Positions 18,698 to 29,465 of a stretch of 64,000 nucleotides of DNA are shown piece by piece; the first letter of the stretch is position 1; each line of letters starts with the position of its first letter. The translations under genes and the position numbers were made by a program. This DNA is from an uncultured Gammaproteobacteria bacterium. Lineage in GTDB: Bacteria; Pseudomonadota; Gammaproteobacteria; Pseudomonadales; Pseudohongiellaceae. The stretch is from positions 1-64,000 of the forward strand of contig CAJXVC010000002.1 in NCBI GenBank assembly GCA_913060975.1, read 5' to 3'. Under the pieces are notes generated by a model, which ran no database searches, was not told the DNA's origin, and was given only the letters and a program-made list of their open reading frames with translations.

Positions 18698-21394
18698 ATG
18701 TCAAAGACTACCGCTCTCTTTAATAGTATCGCGTCACTCTTCCGTAAGTTGTCGCTCAAGAACCTGCGTCTGGCGCATAAATTTGGAGTCGTACTGCTCG
18801 TGCTTATTGCGGGGTTCGGCGCATTGGGGATGGCTTACTATCAAGTAACCATCGTCAACAGTCAGGCCAGTTCCGACCTGGAAGCCATCAATGAATTTGG
18901 TGATCTGTCGGATCGCATCAATATCCAATTTCTGGAAATGCGACGACTGGAAAAAGATTTCATTATCAATCACGACGAGTCATTGCTTGAAGAGCATGCG
19001 TTGGCGTTGGCAACTGTCGAAAACCTTATTGCCGAGTTGCTGGAAAATCCGCCAACAGAAGAAACCGCAGAATTGGTTGAAGAGATGTCTCTTTACCTGA
19101 TGCTCTATCAGGGTGGTTTTTCAGAAATGGCCGACACCATGATTGCCGCTGGTCTGGACGCCGAGTCCGGTCAGCGCGGTCAGTTAACAGACAGCTCAAA
19201 TGCTATTGCCGACATCCTGCTGGATTACGATGAGCTTGGCTTGAGCAATTCTCTCCTGAGACTGCGTGAACTCGAAAAACTGGTCGTGGTCGAGCCTCTA
19301 CCTGAGTACAGCGATGCTGTGCTGGCCGAGCAGTCAAATTTTGAATCATTGCTAGCCAGTTCAGAACTTTCGCTGGATGACCGTGAAACTGCGCAAGAGC
19401 AAGTAGCCTTTTTTGCTGACACGTTTATTGCTTTGGCGGATAACGAGCGCCGTTACATGAGCGAACGTGAGACGTTCTCCGAAATTGCCTTGGAGTTTGC
19501 GCCTATTCTCACCACTATGCGTGATACTAAAAATGCTCTGCAGACTGCGAGTCAGGAATCTGCCAGTGCTGATCAGCGTAAAATTTCGACCATTTTCGTT
19601 GGCATCGTTTTGGGTGTCGGTGCATTCGTCTCACTGACCTTCTTCAGCATGTCTCGCATTATTCGCCGACCGCTGCAGCAAGCCCTTGATCTGTCTATCG
19701 CTATTTCTGAAGGTCGCCTGCAGAACGAAGTGCAGATCGAGTCCAGTGATGAAACCGGTGAGCTACTACAAGCACTGGAGAATATGCAGACACAGTTGCG
19801 CGATCAGAAACTGCAGTTGCAGAAGCAATCTGAAGAAGATCGCAAGCGGGCTGAAGAGTCCAAGCGCCTGGCTGATGAATCCAAGCGTATGGCTGAAGAG
19901 CAAGCAATCGTTGCTACTGAAAATGGCCGCATTAAACAGGCACTCGATGGTGTCAGCTCGGCAGTATTGATGCTCAATGCTGATTTGGAAATCATCTACC
20001 ACAATGAAGCTGCCCACCAGATGTTCCGTGATGGTCAGCAAGACATTCGTAAAACTCTGCCTGGCTTTAGTCCAGAAGGACTCGTGGGCAAGGGATTCGA
20101 ATGCCTGTATGCCAATGCTACCGATGAAGGCCGTTTATTGAACAACTTGACCTCATCATCAACTTCCGAGAAGGAACTCGGCGATCGTACTTACAAGATT
20201 ACAGTTAGTCCTGTCTTAGACAAGGAAGGCAATCGCATTGGTACAGTTGCTGAATGGACTGATCGTACGGCAGAGCTGGCGATTGAGGAAGAAGTTCAGG
20301 CCATGGTTGGCGCAGCCAAAGAAGGTAATCTCGGTCAGCGAATTGAACTGTCTGACAAGTCTGGTTTCTACCATAGCTTGAGTGAAGGTGTGAACGACCT
20401 GGTCGGTGTTGCTGAGCAGGTAATCAATGACACTGTAGTTGTGCTGCATGCTCTGGCAAAGGGTGACTTGACGCAAACGATTGATGGTGACTTCAAAGGC
20501 GTATTTGCGAAACTCAAGAGCGATGTAAATACAACAGTAGAGAAGCTGACCGAGGTGGTTCGTAACATTCAAACTGGCGCTGGATCGGTAGACAGGACAG
20601 CTCGCGAGATTGCAGAAAGCAACGCTGAAGTCTCTTCACGCACCGAAAATCAGGCGGCTGTCCTGGAAGAAACAGCTTCTGCGATGGAAGAGATGACAGC
20701 CACAGTGAAACAAACTGCCAATAATACGGCCGAGGCAAACAAGCTCGCCAACGATGCCCGTACACAAGCTGAAGCTGGTGGAGAGATTGTTGGAGAGGCG
20801 ATCACGGCCATGAGTCACATCAATGATTCCGGCAATCAGATTTCCAACATCATCAGTGTCATCGATGAGATCTCTTTCCAGACCAACCTTCTGGCGTTGA
20901 ATGCTGCCGTAGAGGCAGCTCGTGCCGGAGAGCAGGGCAAGGGCTTTGCGGTAGTTGCCGACGAAGTGCGCCAGTTGGCTGCTAACAGTGCCAACGCGGC
21001 CAAAGAGATTAAAGAGCTTATTGATCACAGTAATCAGCAGATTAATCGCGGGACTGATCTGGTCAATAAATCCGGTGAGGCGCTGAAAGCCATTGTGGAA
21101 TCAGTCAAGCAAGTGACGACTATCAACTCCGAAATCGCTGCTGCGAGCCAGGAACAGGCTCAAGGCATTGATCATGTGAATCAATCCATTACCAACATGG
21201 ATGAAGGTACCCAGCAGAATGCTGCCATGGTTGAACAAGTGACCGGCGCTAGCAACATGCTGGAGGATGAGGCACATAAACTTAACCTGATGATGAATTT
21301 CTTTACCCTGAAGAACGACGAATTTGTCTCTGGAGGACGTTTGTCGCCTAACGGCTACGACGGCGCTACTTCCGGCGATATAACCAGGCATTAA
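18698..21394 (+). CDS. Methyl-accepting chemotaxis protein with PAS-like domain
   Basis: About 898 residues. The first membrane segment lies near residues 30-50 ([20 protein letters not shown]), then a helical sensor region of some 250 residues, a second segment near 305-325 ([19 protein letters not shown]), and a HAMP domain. A charged helical linker with repeated KRxAEESKR units leads to a PAS-like domain (about 410-530, [18 protein letters not shown]). The signalling tip is the canonical [20 protein letters not shown] followed by [15 protein letters not shown]. The ligand is unknown. Start uncertain: an in-frame ATG at 18668 is also possible and neither has a clear ribosome site. Confidence 0.92.
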   Translation: MSKTTALFNSIASLFRKLSLKNLRLAHKFGVVLLVLIAGFGALGMAYYQVTIVNSQASSDLEAINEFGDLSDRINIQFLEMRRLEKDFIINHDESLLEEHALALATVENLIAELLENPPTEETAELVEEMSLYLMLYQGGFSEMADTMIAAGLDAESGQRGQLTDSSNAIADILLDYDELGLSNSLLRLRELEKLVVVEPLPEYSDAVLAEQSNFESLLASSELSLDDRETAQEQVAFFADTFIALADNERRYMSERETFSEIALEFAPILTTMRDTKNALQTASQESASADQRKISTIFVGIVLGVGAFVSLTFFSMSRIIRRPLQQALDLSIAISEGRLQNEVQIESSDETGELLQALENMQTQLRDQKLQLQKQSEEDRKRAEESKRLADESKRMAEEQAIVATENGRIKQALDGVSSAVLMLNADLEIIYHNEAAHQMFRDGQQDIRKTLPGFSPEGLVGKGFECLYANATDEGRLLNNLTSSSTSEKELGDRTYKITVSPVLDKEGNRIGTVAEWTDRTAELAIEEEVQAMVGAAKEGNLGQRIELSDKSGFYHSLSEGVNDLVGVAEQVINDTVVVLHALAKGDLTQTIDGDFKGVFAKLKSDVNTTVEKLTEVVRNIQTGAGSVDRTAREIAESNAEVSSRTENQAAVLEETASAMEEMTATVKQTANNTAEANKLANDARTQAEAGGEIVGEAITAMSHINDSGNQISNIISVIDEISFQTNLLALNAAVEAARAGEQGKGFAVVADEVRQLAANSANAAKEIKELIDHSNQQINRGTDLVNKSGEALKAIVESVKQVTTINSEIAAASQEQAQGIDHVNQSITNMDEGTQQNAAMVEQVTGASNMLEDEAHKLNLMMNFFTLKNDEFVSGGRLSPNGYDGATSGDITRH

Positions 21395-21445
21395 TTGCAA
21401 ACCCTGTAAATTACTTAACCTCTCTACTCGAGAAGGAGAATGACG

Positions 21446-21736
21446 ATGAAAAAACTGATGCTGACTTTTGGATTACTTGCCGGACTTGCTTTCAGCAACG
21501 CAACTCTGGCCCAGGATTGCGTCAAGCCCGACGCGCCAGTAATCCCTGAAGGCGACGCAGCTAGCGGTTCCGATATGTTGAATGCCAAGAAAGCAGTTGA
21601 AGCTTATGTGAAAGCTGCTGAAGAATTCGTAAATTGTACACGCAGTGGCATGCAGAAAGATCGTATGATCGCTGACATGGAAGAAGTTGCCAGCAAATTC
21701 AATCGCGAACTTCGCTCTTATAAAGCCAAATCTTAA
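21446..21736 (+). CDS. Small exported protein
   Basis: 96 residues with a signal peptide ending ATLAQ near residue 21. The mature part starts DCVKPDAPVIPEGDAAS and contains a helical stretch with a second cysteine in FVNCTRSG; the two cysteines could form a disulfide in the periplasm. I know proteins of this general look but no function. The start is set by GGAG at 21435-21438: it is 7 bases before this ATG and only one base before the ATG at 21440 used in the ORF track. It follows the chemoreceptor gene by 51 bases and ends at a strong terminator. Confidence 0.7.
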   Translation: MKKLMLTFGLLAGLAFSNATLAQDCVKPDAPVIPEGDAASGSDMLNAKKAVEAYVKAAEEFVNCTRSGMQKDRMIADMEEVASKFNRELRSYKAKS

Positions 21737-21823
21737 TCGATTAAATATTACTGTCAGCAGCTGTGTAGTATGAAGCAGTAGTAAAAGAGAAGTCGATCGC
21801 GCAAGAACGCAGATAACCTGATG

Positions 21824-21873
21824 AAGGGCCAGTGGGGTTAGATACTGAGTATCTGGACCAACTGGCCCTTTTT
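21824..21873 (+). terminator. Intrinsic terminator after the small exported protein
   Basis: A long interrupted hairpin: AAGGGCCAGT pairs with ACTGGCCCTT, and an inner AGATAC/GTATCT stem closes a TGA loop, with G-C and G-U pairs between them. Five U residues follow at 21869-21873. It separates the plus-strand unit from convergent ppnN. Confidence 0.85.
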
Positions 21874-21919
21874 AGTTTATATGCTTTACTAATCGGCGAC
21901 TGACAGAAATGAGGTGTTG

Positions 21920-23281
21920 CTACTCGATCGTGTAGCAAGGACGATAGTCGTCGGCGCTAATCTTCATGCGCTTGTGCGCCACGAAATCCTTCAGCATGGT
22001 ATCCATCGCAGCCATCAGCTTGGCATCTCCCTTCAAGCGGAATGGGCCGTGTTGTTCAATCTGGCGAATACCGTAGGCTTTCACATTGCCAGCCACCAGC
22101 CCTGAATAGGCCTTGCGTAACTGCGAAATCAATTCGCCGCGTGGTAGCGACGGGTCCAGTTGCAATGCAGCCATAGATTCATGTGTTGTATAAAATGGCT
22201 TCTGCATGGATTCAGGTATAGTCAGCCCCCAATTAAATGCATATGACTCGTTAATCTTGCGGCGGTGAGCCACTACCCGGTTGATGTTGCGCAGCGATAA
22301 CTGTGCCACCTGTTCAGGGCGATCAATAATAATCTCATAGTATTTGGCAGCCTCGTCACCCAGCGTGTTGCGGATAAAACGGTCCATGCTGATAAAATAA
22401 TCAGCACTGTCTGATGGGGCGGCGAAGATCAATGGCATTGGCACATCGGCGTTGTCTTCGTGCATGACCAGGCCGAGCAAATAGAGAATTTCTTCCATGG
22501 TGCCGACGCCGCCCGGGAAGACAATAAAACTGTGGGCCAGTCTGACGAACGCTTCGAGTCGCTTCTCAATGTCAGGCAGGATGACCAGCTCGTTTACAGT
22601 AGGATTGGGTGATTCTGAGGCAATAATGCCCGGCTCGGAAATGCCAACATAACGCCCGCGTGAATTCTTCTGCTTGGCGTGACCAATCATGGCACCTTTC
22701 ATTGGCCCTTTCATGGCGCCGATACCACAACCCGTGGCGATATCCACGCCGCGCAGGCCGAGGTGATAACCGACTTCCTTGGAGTAGTCGTACTCTTCAC
22801 GACTAATTGAGTGTCCACCCCAGCACACAACCATATTCGGAGCCGTATTGGCCCGGACCACGCCGGCATTGCGTAAAATTCGGAATACGGCGTCGGTAAT
22901 GCCGGTGCTGGTGGTGATGTCGAAACCGCCAGTGCGGTCTATCTTGTCCTGTGTATAGACGATGTCGCGCAGGGCAGCGAATAGATGTTCCTGAACACCG
23001 CGAATCATTTTGCCATCGACGAAAGCCGTTCCCGGGGCATTGTTGATCTTTAATTTGATACCGCGGGATTCTTTGATGATTTCTACAGAAAAGTCTTCAT
23101 AGGCTTTCATCAACTCGTCCGCCTCATCGGTGTCGTTCCCGGTGTTGAGCACGGCAAGTGCGCAGTCTCTAAACATCCTGAACACTTCATCATTGGTTTT
23201 CAGTGCTGCCAGAATTTCGTTATGGGAAAGCAAGTCCAGGCTGACCGAGGGGCGTACAGTGCATTCGCTAATTTTGCTCAT
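21920..23281 (-). CDS. ppnN: Nucleotide 5'-monophosphate nucleosidase PpnN
   Basis: 453 residues, the length of E. coli PpnN (YgdH). The LOG-family nucleotide-binding signature is present as VFPGGVGTMEEIL near residues 250-262, with ATGCGIGAMKGPMKGA before it. PpnN cleaves the N-glycosidic bond of purine and pyrimidine monophosphates and, in E. coli, is bound by ppGpp. The long N-terminal region (MSKISECTVRPSVSLDLLSHNEI) matches the full-length rather than the short plant-LOG form. Monocistronic: 211 bases separate it from valS. Confidence 0.95.
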   Translation of the reverse strand: MSKISECTVRPSVSLDLLSHNEILAALKTNDEVFRMFRDCALAVLNTGNDTDEADELMKAYEDFSVEIIKESRGIKLKINNAPGTAFVDGKMIRGVQEHLFAALRDIVYTQDKIDRTGGFDITTSTGITDAVFRILRNAGVVRANTAPNMVVCWGGHSISREEYDYSKEVGYHLGLRGVDIATGCGIGAMKGPMKGAMIGHAKQKNSRGRYVGISEPGIIASESPNPTVNELVILPDIEKRLEAFVRLAHSFIVFPGGVGTMEEILYLLGLVMHEDNADVPMPLIFAAPSDSADYFISMDRFIRNTLGDEAAKYYEIIIDRPEQVAQLSLRNINRVVAHRRKINESYAFNWGLTIPESMQKPFYTTHESMAALQLDPSLPRGELISQLRKAYSGLVAGNVKAYGIRQIEQHGPFRLKGDAKLMAAMDTMLKDFVAHKRMKISADDYRPCYTIE

Positions 23282-23492
23282 AGTTCGTTGTCTCTACTAC
23301 GTAAACTACCTTTGTTGGATTCATAACACATTTGTCTTACGTCTAGTTTACATGATTTGGCTGGCGGAGCAGCTCGATACTGCCGCATAGGTGGGCGCGC
23401 CCGCGGAATGAATCGCAGGCACAGGGTGTTTTAGGATGGAGAGAGGTGGTGCCGGAGGCCTTGAGGCAGGGTCAGCAAAGCTGACGCTGACC

Positions 23493-26276
23493 TCAGAGTT
23501 TGTCCAGTCCGTTCAGTTTGTCGCGCAGTGAGGCCAAGGCGCTGCTCATTTGTGCTTGCTTTTCCTTTTCCTTGGCAACGACTTCTTCGGGAGCGTTGTC
23601 GACGAACTTGGCATTGCCCAGTTTGCGTTCCACGGCTTCCAGACCTTTTTCAAGCTTGCTGATTTCCTTGGTCAGTCGCGCTCGTTCAGCATCGACATTG
23701 ATCAGGCCGGCCAGCGGTACAAGAATCTCGACTTTGCCATGCAGTCCCGTTGCTGCCGCAGGGGCCTCCTGATCTTCTGTCAGCCACTCAATGGATTCCA
23801 GCTTGGCCAGTTTTTGCAGGTAAAGCCGGTGTGCTTCCAGGCGCTGCTGATCGCCTGTATCGCCATGCCGCAAGAACACGGGAATAGCTTTGCCCGGTGA
23901 GATATCCATTTCGCCGCGAATATTGCGGATTGCCACGATAATGCCTTTCAACCACTCGATCTGCTCTTCGGCTTCGCGATCAACCGTGTCGTTGTCGAAT
24001 TGCGGATAGGGCTGCAGCATGATGCTCTCGCCTGCTATCGCTAGCTGAGGCGCAACTTTCTGCCAGACTTCTTCAGTGATGTATGGCATGAACGGGTGTA
24101 GCAGTCGCAGGCTCTTTTCCAAGGTGCTTAGTAACACGCGGCGAGTTGCTTGTGCGGCTTCGGGGTTATTTTCTTCATCCCAGAGTACCGGTTTGGACAG
24201 CTCTACATACCAATCACAGTATTCGTTCCAAACGAACTCATGCAAGGTCTGGGCAGCGATATCAAACCGGTAATTGGTCATGGCCTCTTCGACGGCTTTG
24301 GCAGCTTGCTCGAAGCGACTCATGATCCAGCGGTCGGCGATGGAACATTTGTTGGGGTCGATTGTCTCGGATAAAACCTTGTCCTCGCTATTCATCATGA
24401 CATAGCGGGCAGCGTTCCAGATCTTGTTGCAGAAATTACGAAACCCTTCGGTGCGTCCCAGGTCGAACTTGATGTCGCGGCCGGTGGATGCCAGGGAATA
24501 AAAAGTAAAACGCAGCGCATCGGTACCGTAGCCGACGATGCCATCGGGGAACGAGTTGCGGGTGTACTTTTCGATTTTCTGTTTGAGCTGGGGCTGCATC
24601 ATGTCAGCTGTGCGCTTTTGCACCAGTTCATCCAGTTCAATGCCGTCGATGAGATCGATAGGGTCGAGGATATTGCCCTTTGACTTGGACATCTTCTGAC
24701 CGTGTTCATCACGCACCAGACCTGTGATGTAAACCTTCTTGAACGGAATCTCGCCGGTGAATTTCAGGGTCATCATGATCATGCGCGCGACCCAGAAAAA
24801 GATGATGTCGAAACCCGTGACCAGCACATCAGTTGGATGGAAACGGTCAAAGAATTCCCGGTCATCAGGCCAGCCTAGCGTTGAGAATGTCCATAGCGCA
24901 GAAGAGAACCAGGTATCCAGTACATCTTCATCCTGACGCAGGACGATGCCGTCGCCCAGCTTGTGCTTGGCGCGAACTTCTGCTTCGTTGTTGCCGACGT
25001 AAACGTTGTCTTCTTCGTCGTACCAGGCCGGGATGCGATGCCCCCACCAGAGCTGGCGAGAAATACACCAGTCCTGAATGTTGCGCATCCAGGCGAAATA
25101 GGTGTTCTCCCAGTTCTTGGGCACGAATTCAATATCGCCATCTTCGACCGCCTTGATGGCAGGGTCAGCCAGTGACTGAATCGCGACATACCACTGATGA
25201 GTCAGATACGGCTCAATGACAACGCCGCTGCGGTCACCACGTGGCACTTTTAATTTATGGGGTTCGATTTTTTCCAGCAGGCCGGCAGACTCCATGTCAG
25301 CCACAATTTGTTTGCGTGCTGCGAAGCGATCCAGACCCTGGTAGGGGGCGGGCACTTCGTCGTTCAGGCTGGCGTCGGAATTGAGAATATTGTGCATGTC
25401 CAGATCGTGACGCTTGCCAATTTCATAGTCATTGAAATCGTGCGCTGGGGTGATCTTCACACAGCCGGTACCGAATTCGGGATCGACATAGTCGTCAGCG
25501 ATGATGGGGATACGACGATCGCACAGTGGCAAGTCAATAAACTTGCCTACCAGATCAGCATAGCGTTCATCATCGGGATGCACGGCAACTGCTGAGTCGC
25601 CGAGCAGGGTTTCCGGACGCGTGGTAGCAATGGTGATGTAAGTGCTGCCATCGGCAGTGGTGGCACCATCGGCCAGCGGGTAATTGAAATGCCACAGGAA
25701 GCCATCTTCCTCTTCGGCAATGACTTCCAGATCAGAGATCGCGGTGTGTAATTGCGGGTCCCAGTTGACCAGACGATTGCCGCGATAGATCAGGCCTTCG
25801 TTGTAGAGGTCGATAAAGACTTTTTCGACAACGCTGGAAAGCTGCTCGTCCATGGTAAAGCGCTCGCGCGACCAGTCCAGCGATGAGCCCATGCGGCGTA
25901 TCTGTTGGGTGATAATGTCCCCGGATTCTTCTTTCCAGTCCCAGACTTTCTCAACAAACTTTTCCCGGCCAATTTCCTGACGTGAGGAGCCCGCCGCATT
26001 CAATTGTCTCTCTACGACCATTTGCGTGGCGATACCGGCGTGATCGGTGCCCACTTGCCAGAGTGCCTGACGATCCAGCATGCGGTGGTAACGGGTCAGG
26101 GCATCCATGATGGCGTGCTGGAAGCCGTGCCCCATGTGCAAGCGACCGGTGACGTTGGGCGGTGGGATTACGATGCAATAGGGATCGCCATCGCCTGATG
26201 GGGCGAAATAGCCACGGGATTCCCAAGTCTTGTACCAGTGATCTTCGAGTTGCTGCGGTTGGTAAGTTTTTTCCAT
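23493..26276 (-). CDS. valS: Valyl-tRNA synthetase
   Basis: 927 residues, class Ia. The HIGH motif is [15 protein letters not shown] near residues 39-53, KMSKS is [12 protein letters not shown] near 530, and the editing domain has the [15 protein letters not shown] segment. The final 65 residues form the coiled-coil arm typical of ValRS ([19 protein letters not shown]). It lies downstream of holC and pepA in the standard gammaproteobacterial order pepA-holC-valS. A short hairpin, GTCAGC-N3-GCTGAC, lies just after the stop without a U-run. Confidence 0.98.
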   Translation of the reverse strand: MEKTYQPQQLEDHWYKTWESRGYFAPSGDGDPYCIVIPPPNVTGRLHMGHGFQHAIMDALTRYHRMLDRQALWQVGTDHAGIATQMVVERQLNAAGSSRQEIGREKFVEKVWDWKEESGDIITQQIRRMGSSLDWSRERFTMDEQLSSVVEKVFIDLYNEGLIYRGNRLVNWDPQLHTAISDLEVIAEEEDGFLWHFNYPLADGATTADGSTYITIATTRPETLLGDSAVAVHPDDERYADLVGKFIDLPLCDRRIPIIADDYVDPEFGTGCVKITPAHDFNDYEIGKRHDLDMHNILNSDASLNDEVPAPYQGLDRFAARKQIVADMESAGLLEKIEPHKLKVPRGDRSGVVIEPYLTHQWYVAIQSLADPAIKAVEDGDIEFVPKNWENTYFAWMRNIQDWCISRQLWWGHRIPAWYDEEDNVYVGNNEAEVRAKHKLGDGIVLRQDEDVLDTWFSSALWTFSTLGWPDDREFFDRFHPTDVLVTGFDIIFFWVARMIMMTLKFTGEIPFKKVYITGLVRDEHGQKMSKSKGNILDPIDLIDGIELDELVQKRTADMMQPQLKQKIEKYTRNSFPDGIVGYGTDALRFTFYSLASTGRDIKFDLGRTEGFRNFCNKIWNAARYVMMNSEDKVLSETIDPNKCSIADRWIMSRFEQAAKAVEEAMTNYRFDIAAQTLHEFVWNEYCDWYVELSKPVLWDEENNPEAAQATRRVLLSTLEKSLRLLHPFMPYITEEVWQKVAPQLAIAGESIMLQPYPQFDNDTVDREAEEQIEWLKGIIVAIRNIRGEMDISPGKAIPVFLRHGDTGDQQRLEAHRLYLQKLAKLESIEWLTEDQEAPAAATGLHGKVEILVPLAGLINVDAERARLTKEISKLEKGLEAVERKLGNAKFVDNAPEEVVAKEKEKQAQMSSALASLRDKLNGLDKL

Positions 26277-26457
26277 CGGTGGGTCTTGGTGTCGGTTGAT
26301 TGTCGTGGTTCAAAAGAAGGCGCAAGTATACATGAAGCGCGGGGCGAATACTGTCCCGAGCGACGTAATCTGGCGGCTTTCCCATGGTCCTGCAAGCGGC
26401 TGAGACTGGGCGAGAGGGGCTGAGAGAAGATGAGAGTAACGGTGAAGCTTTGTGCGG

Positions 26458-26886
26458 CTAGATCTTGAAGGTTTCCAGCTCGTGACCACCCTTGGCATAG
26501 TGCCGGTAGCGTTCGCGTCCCAATGCGAGCACCGCCGGATCGGCGCAAATGATCTCATTGATGCGCGAAAACTGCTCGGGAGTCTCGCAGGCAGCTTTGT
26601 CGAGGTTGATGAGGACATCGTGGTGCTGCCCGGCATGGGCTTGCTGACCAATAGCAACAGACTCTGAGTTGGCTTCTTCACCAGTCGCATTGCTGGTATG
26701 TGGCAAAAAAGCGCCAGCGCGGTACTGCCAGAGCAGGCTGCTCAATGCCTGCCCTTGCTGTTCAGACTCAGTTTGAATGAAGACCCGGTGCCCGAGCGAG
26801 CGGGCCTTTTCTGTCAGCCGGCAGGCAAACAGCAAGCGACTTTCCAGATCTTCATTCTGCAAGGAATAGAAATTGACTTGGGCCAT
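26458..26886 (-). CDS. holC: DNA polymerase III chi subunit
   Basis: 142 residues, the usual length. Begins MAQVNFYSLQ and contains the family segments FACRLTEKARSLGHRVFIQ and DVLINLDKAACETPEQFSR. Chi links the clamp loader to single-strand binding protein at the replication fork. Placed between pepA (71-base gap) and valS (181-base gap) on the same strand, the conserved order in gammaproteobacteria. Confidence 0.93.
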   Translation of the reverse strand: MAQVNFYSLQNEDLESRLLFACRLTEKARSLGHRVFIQTESEQQGQALSSLLWQYRAGAFLPHTSNATGEEANSESVAIGQQAHAGQHHDVLINLDKAACETPEQFSRINEIICADPAVLALGRERYRHYAKGGHELETFKI

Positions 26887-26957
26887 GCTGACTCGTTAAC
26901 TCCAGTGACTCAGTGTGACGGCACTGGCATGAGGCTTGTCCAGTCTGCGTGCCGTCC

Positions 26958-28445
26958 TCATGCTTTCTGGCGGCGCAGGTATTCCACCAACAGGGCAACC
27001 GGGCGACCAGTGGCACCCTTGGCGGCCCCGGAGTTCCAGGCACTGCCAGCGATGTCCAGATGCGCCCACTTTTGTTTTTCGACAAAGCGGGACAGGAAAC
27101 AGGCGGCTGTGATCGTGCCAGCACGCGGGCCACCAATATTGGCCAGATCAGCAAAATTACTGTGCAGTTGCTTTTGGTATTCGTCATACATCGGCAGTTG
27201 CCATGCAGGGTCGTCGGCACTGTCACCACATTCCAGCAGTGTCTTGGCCAGACGGTCATCATTACTGAGCATGGCAGTCACCACTGACCCAAACGTGGCC
27301 ACAGCAGCCCCAGTCAAAGTCGCGATGTCGATAATGCTACGCGGTTCAAAGCGTTCGACGTAAGACAGCGCATCACATAACACCAGACGACCTTCTGCAT
27401 CAGTATTGAGAATCTCAATGGTCTTGCCCGACATGCTGGTGACGATATCGCCGGGCTTGGTGGCCTTGCCGCTTGGCATGTTTTCCGCCGCTGCCACGAC
27501 ACCGACAACGTTAATTGGCAATTTCAATTCGACGATAGCCTGCATCATGCCAAACACGCTGGCAGCGCCACACATATCGAACTTCATTTCATCCATGGCG
27601 GCGCCAGGCTTGAGGCTGATGCCACCGGTATCGAAAGTAATGCCCTTGCCGACAATCGCATAAGGCTTGCTCTTGTCTGCTGCGCCCTTGTATTGCATGA
27701 CAATGAGCTTGGCTTCTTCGGCTGAGCCCGCAGAGACTGAGAGCAGGGAACCCATGCCGAGGCGTTCCATCTGCTTCTCGGTCAGAATCTTGGTCGTGAC
27801 AGACTTGTTGCGCGCGGCCAGCTCGTTGCCTTGCTTGGCCAGATAGCTTGGCGTGCAGATATTACCCGGCAGGTTGCCCAGTTCCTTGGCTTTATTGATG
27901 CCTTTGCCAACCGCAGCGCCGTGCTTCAGCGCGTCCTGCAATGTCTTGCGGCGCGCGCCGGTGGCGACGGCCAGGGTGACTGTTTTTAAGGCGATAGCCG
28001 GGGCTTTCTTGCTCTTGGTAGTGTCATAGCGATAGCTGTTGTCCTCGCATTGCTGGGCCAGACGAGCCGCCAACCAGGCATCATCCTGATCCTTGATCTC
28101 CAGACTGGCGAGGGCGATATGGGCACTGGTGGCTTTCAGTTGCATGAGCGCTTTACACGCGGCATTGAGTACTTTTAGCCCCTGTTTGCTGGCCAGCTTG
28201 TTCTTGGGCCCCACACCAACCAGCAGAATACGTTTGGCGGGAATCCCTGTTGGGCCGGACAGCAGTTGGGTTTCGCCCAACTTTCCGGAAAAATCCCCGC
28301 TCTTGACCAGCTTGCTGATTATCTTGCCGCAGGCCTTGTCCAGCGCGGTTGCTTCTTCGCTCAGGGTGCCTTTGCTGTAGACCGCAACGACGACACAATC
28401 CGTGCTTACTTTCTCTATTGCACCTGCTTTCAATGAGTACCGCAT
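26958..28445 (-). CDS. pepA: Cytosol (leucyl) aminopeptidase PepA
   Basis: M17 metallopeptidase of 495 residues. The family signature NTDAEGRLVLCDAL is present near residue 340; metal ligands are in VGKGITFDTGGISLKPG and MDEMKFDMCGA. PepA removes N-terminal residues from peptides and in E. coli also binds DNA in site-specific recombination and carAB control. GAGGAG lies 13 bases before the ATG, rather far. First gene of pepA-holC-valS; its upstream region, divergent from the thioesterase gene, contains the 13-bp tandem repeats. Confidence 0.96.
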   Translation of the reverse strand: MRYSLKAGAIEKVSTDCVVVAVYSKGTLSEEATALDKACGKIISKLVKSGDFSGKLGETQLLSGPTGIPAKRILLVGVGPKNKLASKQGLKVLNAACKALMQLKATSAHIALASLEIKDQDDAWLAARLAQQCEDNSYRYDTTKSKKAPAIALKTVTLAVATGARRKTLQDALKHGAAVGKGINKAKELGNLPGNICTPSYLAKQGNELAARNKSVTTKILTEKQMERLGMGSLLSVSAGSAEEAKLIVMQYKGAADKSKPYAIVGKGITFDTGGISLKPGAAMDEMKFDMCGAASVFGMMQAIVELKLPINVVGVVAAAENMPSGKATKPGDIVTSMSGKTIEILNTDAEGRLVLCDALSYVERFEPRSIIDIATLTGAAVATFGSVVTAMLSNDDRLAKTLLECGDSADDPAWQLPMYDEYQKQLHSNFADLANIGGPRAGTITAACFLSRFVEKQKWAHLDIAGSAWNSGAAKGATGRPVALLVEYLRRQKA

Positions 28446-28853
28446 AGGAACTTTTTAACTCCTCAACTGTCTGAATTAGTCGCCGGATCGGATCAATCGT
28501 TGACGAACTTTTGTGAACGATAATCCTAAAGTTATTCAGTAGCTTAAGCAACACGCCCAGCAGCCCGCTGGCTTCGCTAAGCATAGGTCCAAGCCTGGGT
28601 CATCGGTGATTGCCGTCGAAATCGTGATAGATCAGGCGTTTTCACAGGCACTTTACACAGGCACTTTACACAGGCACTTTACATAGGCTTTTTACATTGG
28701 CACTTTGCATAGCCACTGTGCAATGTCCGACAAGAGCCTATGCAATTGTTTGCCACGTAAGTAGATGGAATTTTTGACTCGACTTGCCAGAGCTGTCCGT
28801 ACATTGGCGCACATCTGGATCAACCAGGTCGAGATATTGTCAAAGGAGTAGTT
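28446..28853. other. Divergent intergenic region pepA/thioesterase
   Basis: About 408 bases that must hold the promoters of pepA (minus) and of the thioesterase-lptFG genes (plus). The only clear structure is the array of 13-bp repeats at 28644-28721. No ORF here has both a start and a ribosome binding site worth reporting. Confidence 0.6.
28644..28721 (+). repeat. Six decaying 13-bp tandem repeats
   Basis: Three perfect copies of ACAGGCACTTTAC (28644-28682) are followed by ATAGGCTTTTTAC, ATTGGCACTTTGC and ATAGCCACTGTGC in exact 13-base register. A further degenerate copy with one base missing may precede them at 28632-28643. The unit length is not a multiple of three and no ORF crosses it, so it is a non-coding minisatellite. 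Confidence 0.95.
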
Positions 28854-29327
28854 ATGTCTCGCGTGAAAGTTACCAGCCCTGAGCACTATTTATTCAGTAT
28901 GGAACGTACTGTGGGCATTAGCGACGTCAACTACGCCAAGCACCTCGACAGCGTTGCTATGGTGCAAATTCTTCATGAAGCTCGCCTGCAGTTTCTGGCC
29001 AGTCTGGGTTTTACAGAAGCCAATATCTATGGTCTGGGCCTGGTAGTCACCGACATGGCTGTCGACTATCGTTCCGAATCCTTTGCCAATGATTGCCTGA
29101 TTATCGATGTGGGCGTATCGGCTTACAATCGCTACGGATTTGATATTGGTTTGCAAATCACCAACAGCGCGCTGGAGGCCATTGTCTGCAACGCCAAGAT
29201 CGGTGTCGTCTTCTTTGACTTTGACCGGCATCAGATAGCGCCCATTCCTGAGCAATTCAAGGCGCTGGTCAAGCTGCCCAGTGATGCCTCTGATCGAGAG
29301 GCTGAGCAGCAAGTCCAAGTGGCCTGA
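28854..29327 (+). CDS. Hotdog-fold acyl-CoA thioesterase
   Basis: 157 residues of the 4HBT family. The N-terminal half shows the usual pattern of catalytic and helix residues: VGISDVNYAKHLDSVAMVQILHEAR, then VVTDMAVDYRSESFANDCL. Members hydrolyse acyl-CoA thioesters; chain length cannot be predicted. It stands where lptF usually directly faces pepA, so it has been inserted into a conserved divergent arrangement. The start ATG has AAAGGAG upstream. lptF follows after 138 bases. Confidence 0.85.
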   Translation: MSRVKVTSPEHYLFSMERTVGISDVNYAKHLDSVAMVQILHEARLQFLASLGFTEANIYGLGLVVTDMAVDYRSESFANDCLIIDVGVSAYNRYGFDIGLQITNSALEAIVCNAKIGVVFFDFDRHQIAPIPEQFKALVKLPSDASDREAEQQVQVA

Positions 29328-29465
29328 GTCGGACAAGTCGGTCCAGGTTGAGCACCCCGCCGTAATCCCGCAATTGCCAAACGAGCCAATCTCGCCCTGA
29401 CTTGACTGCCGGGGTTCGAGTACACTTGGGTAATTCGCAGTGTTTCACCGCAAGGGCAGGTTCGA

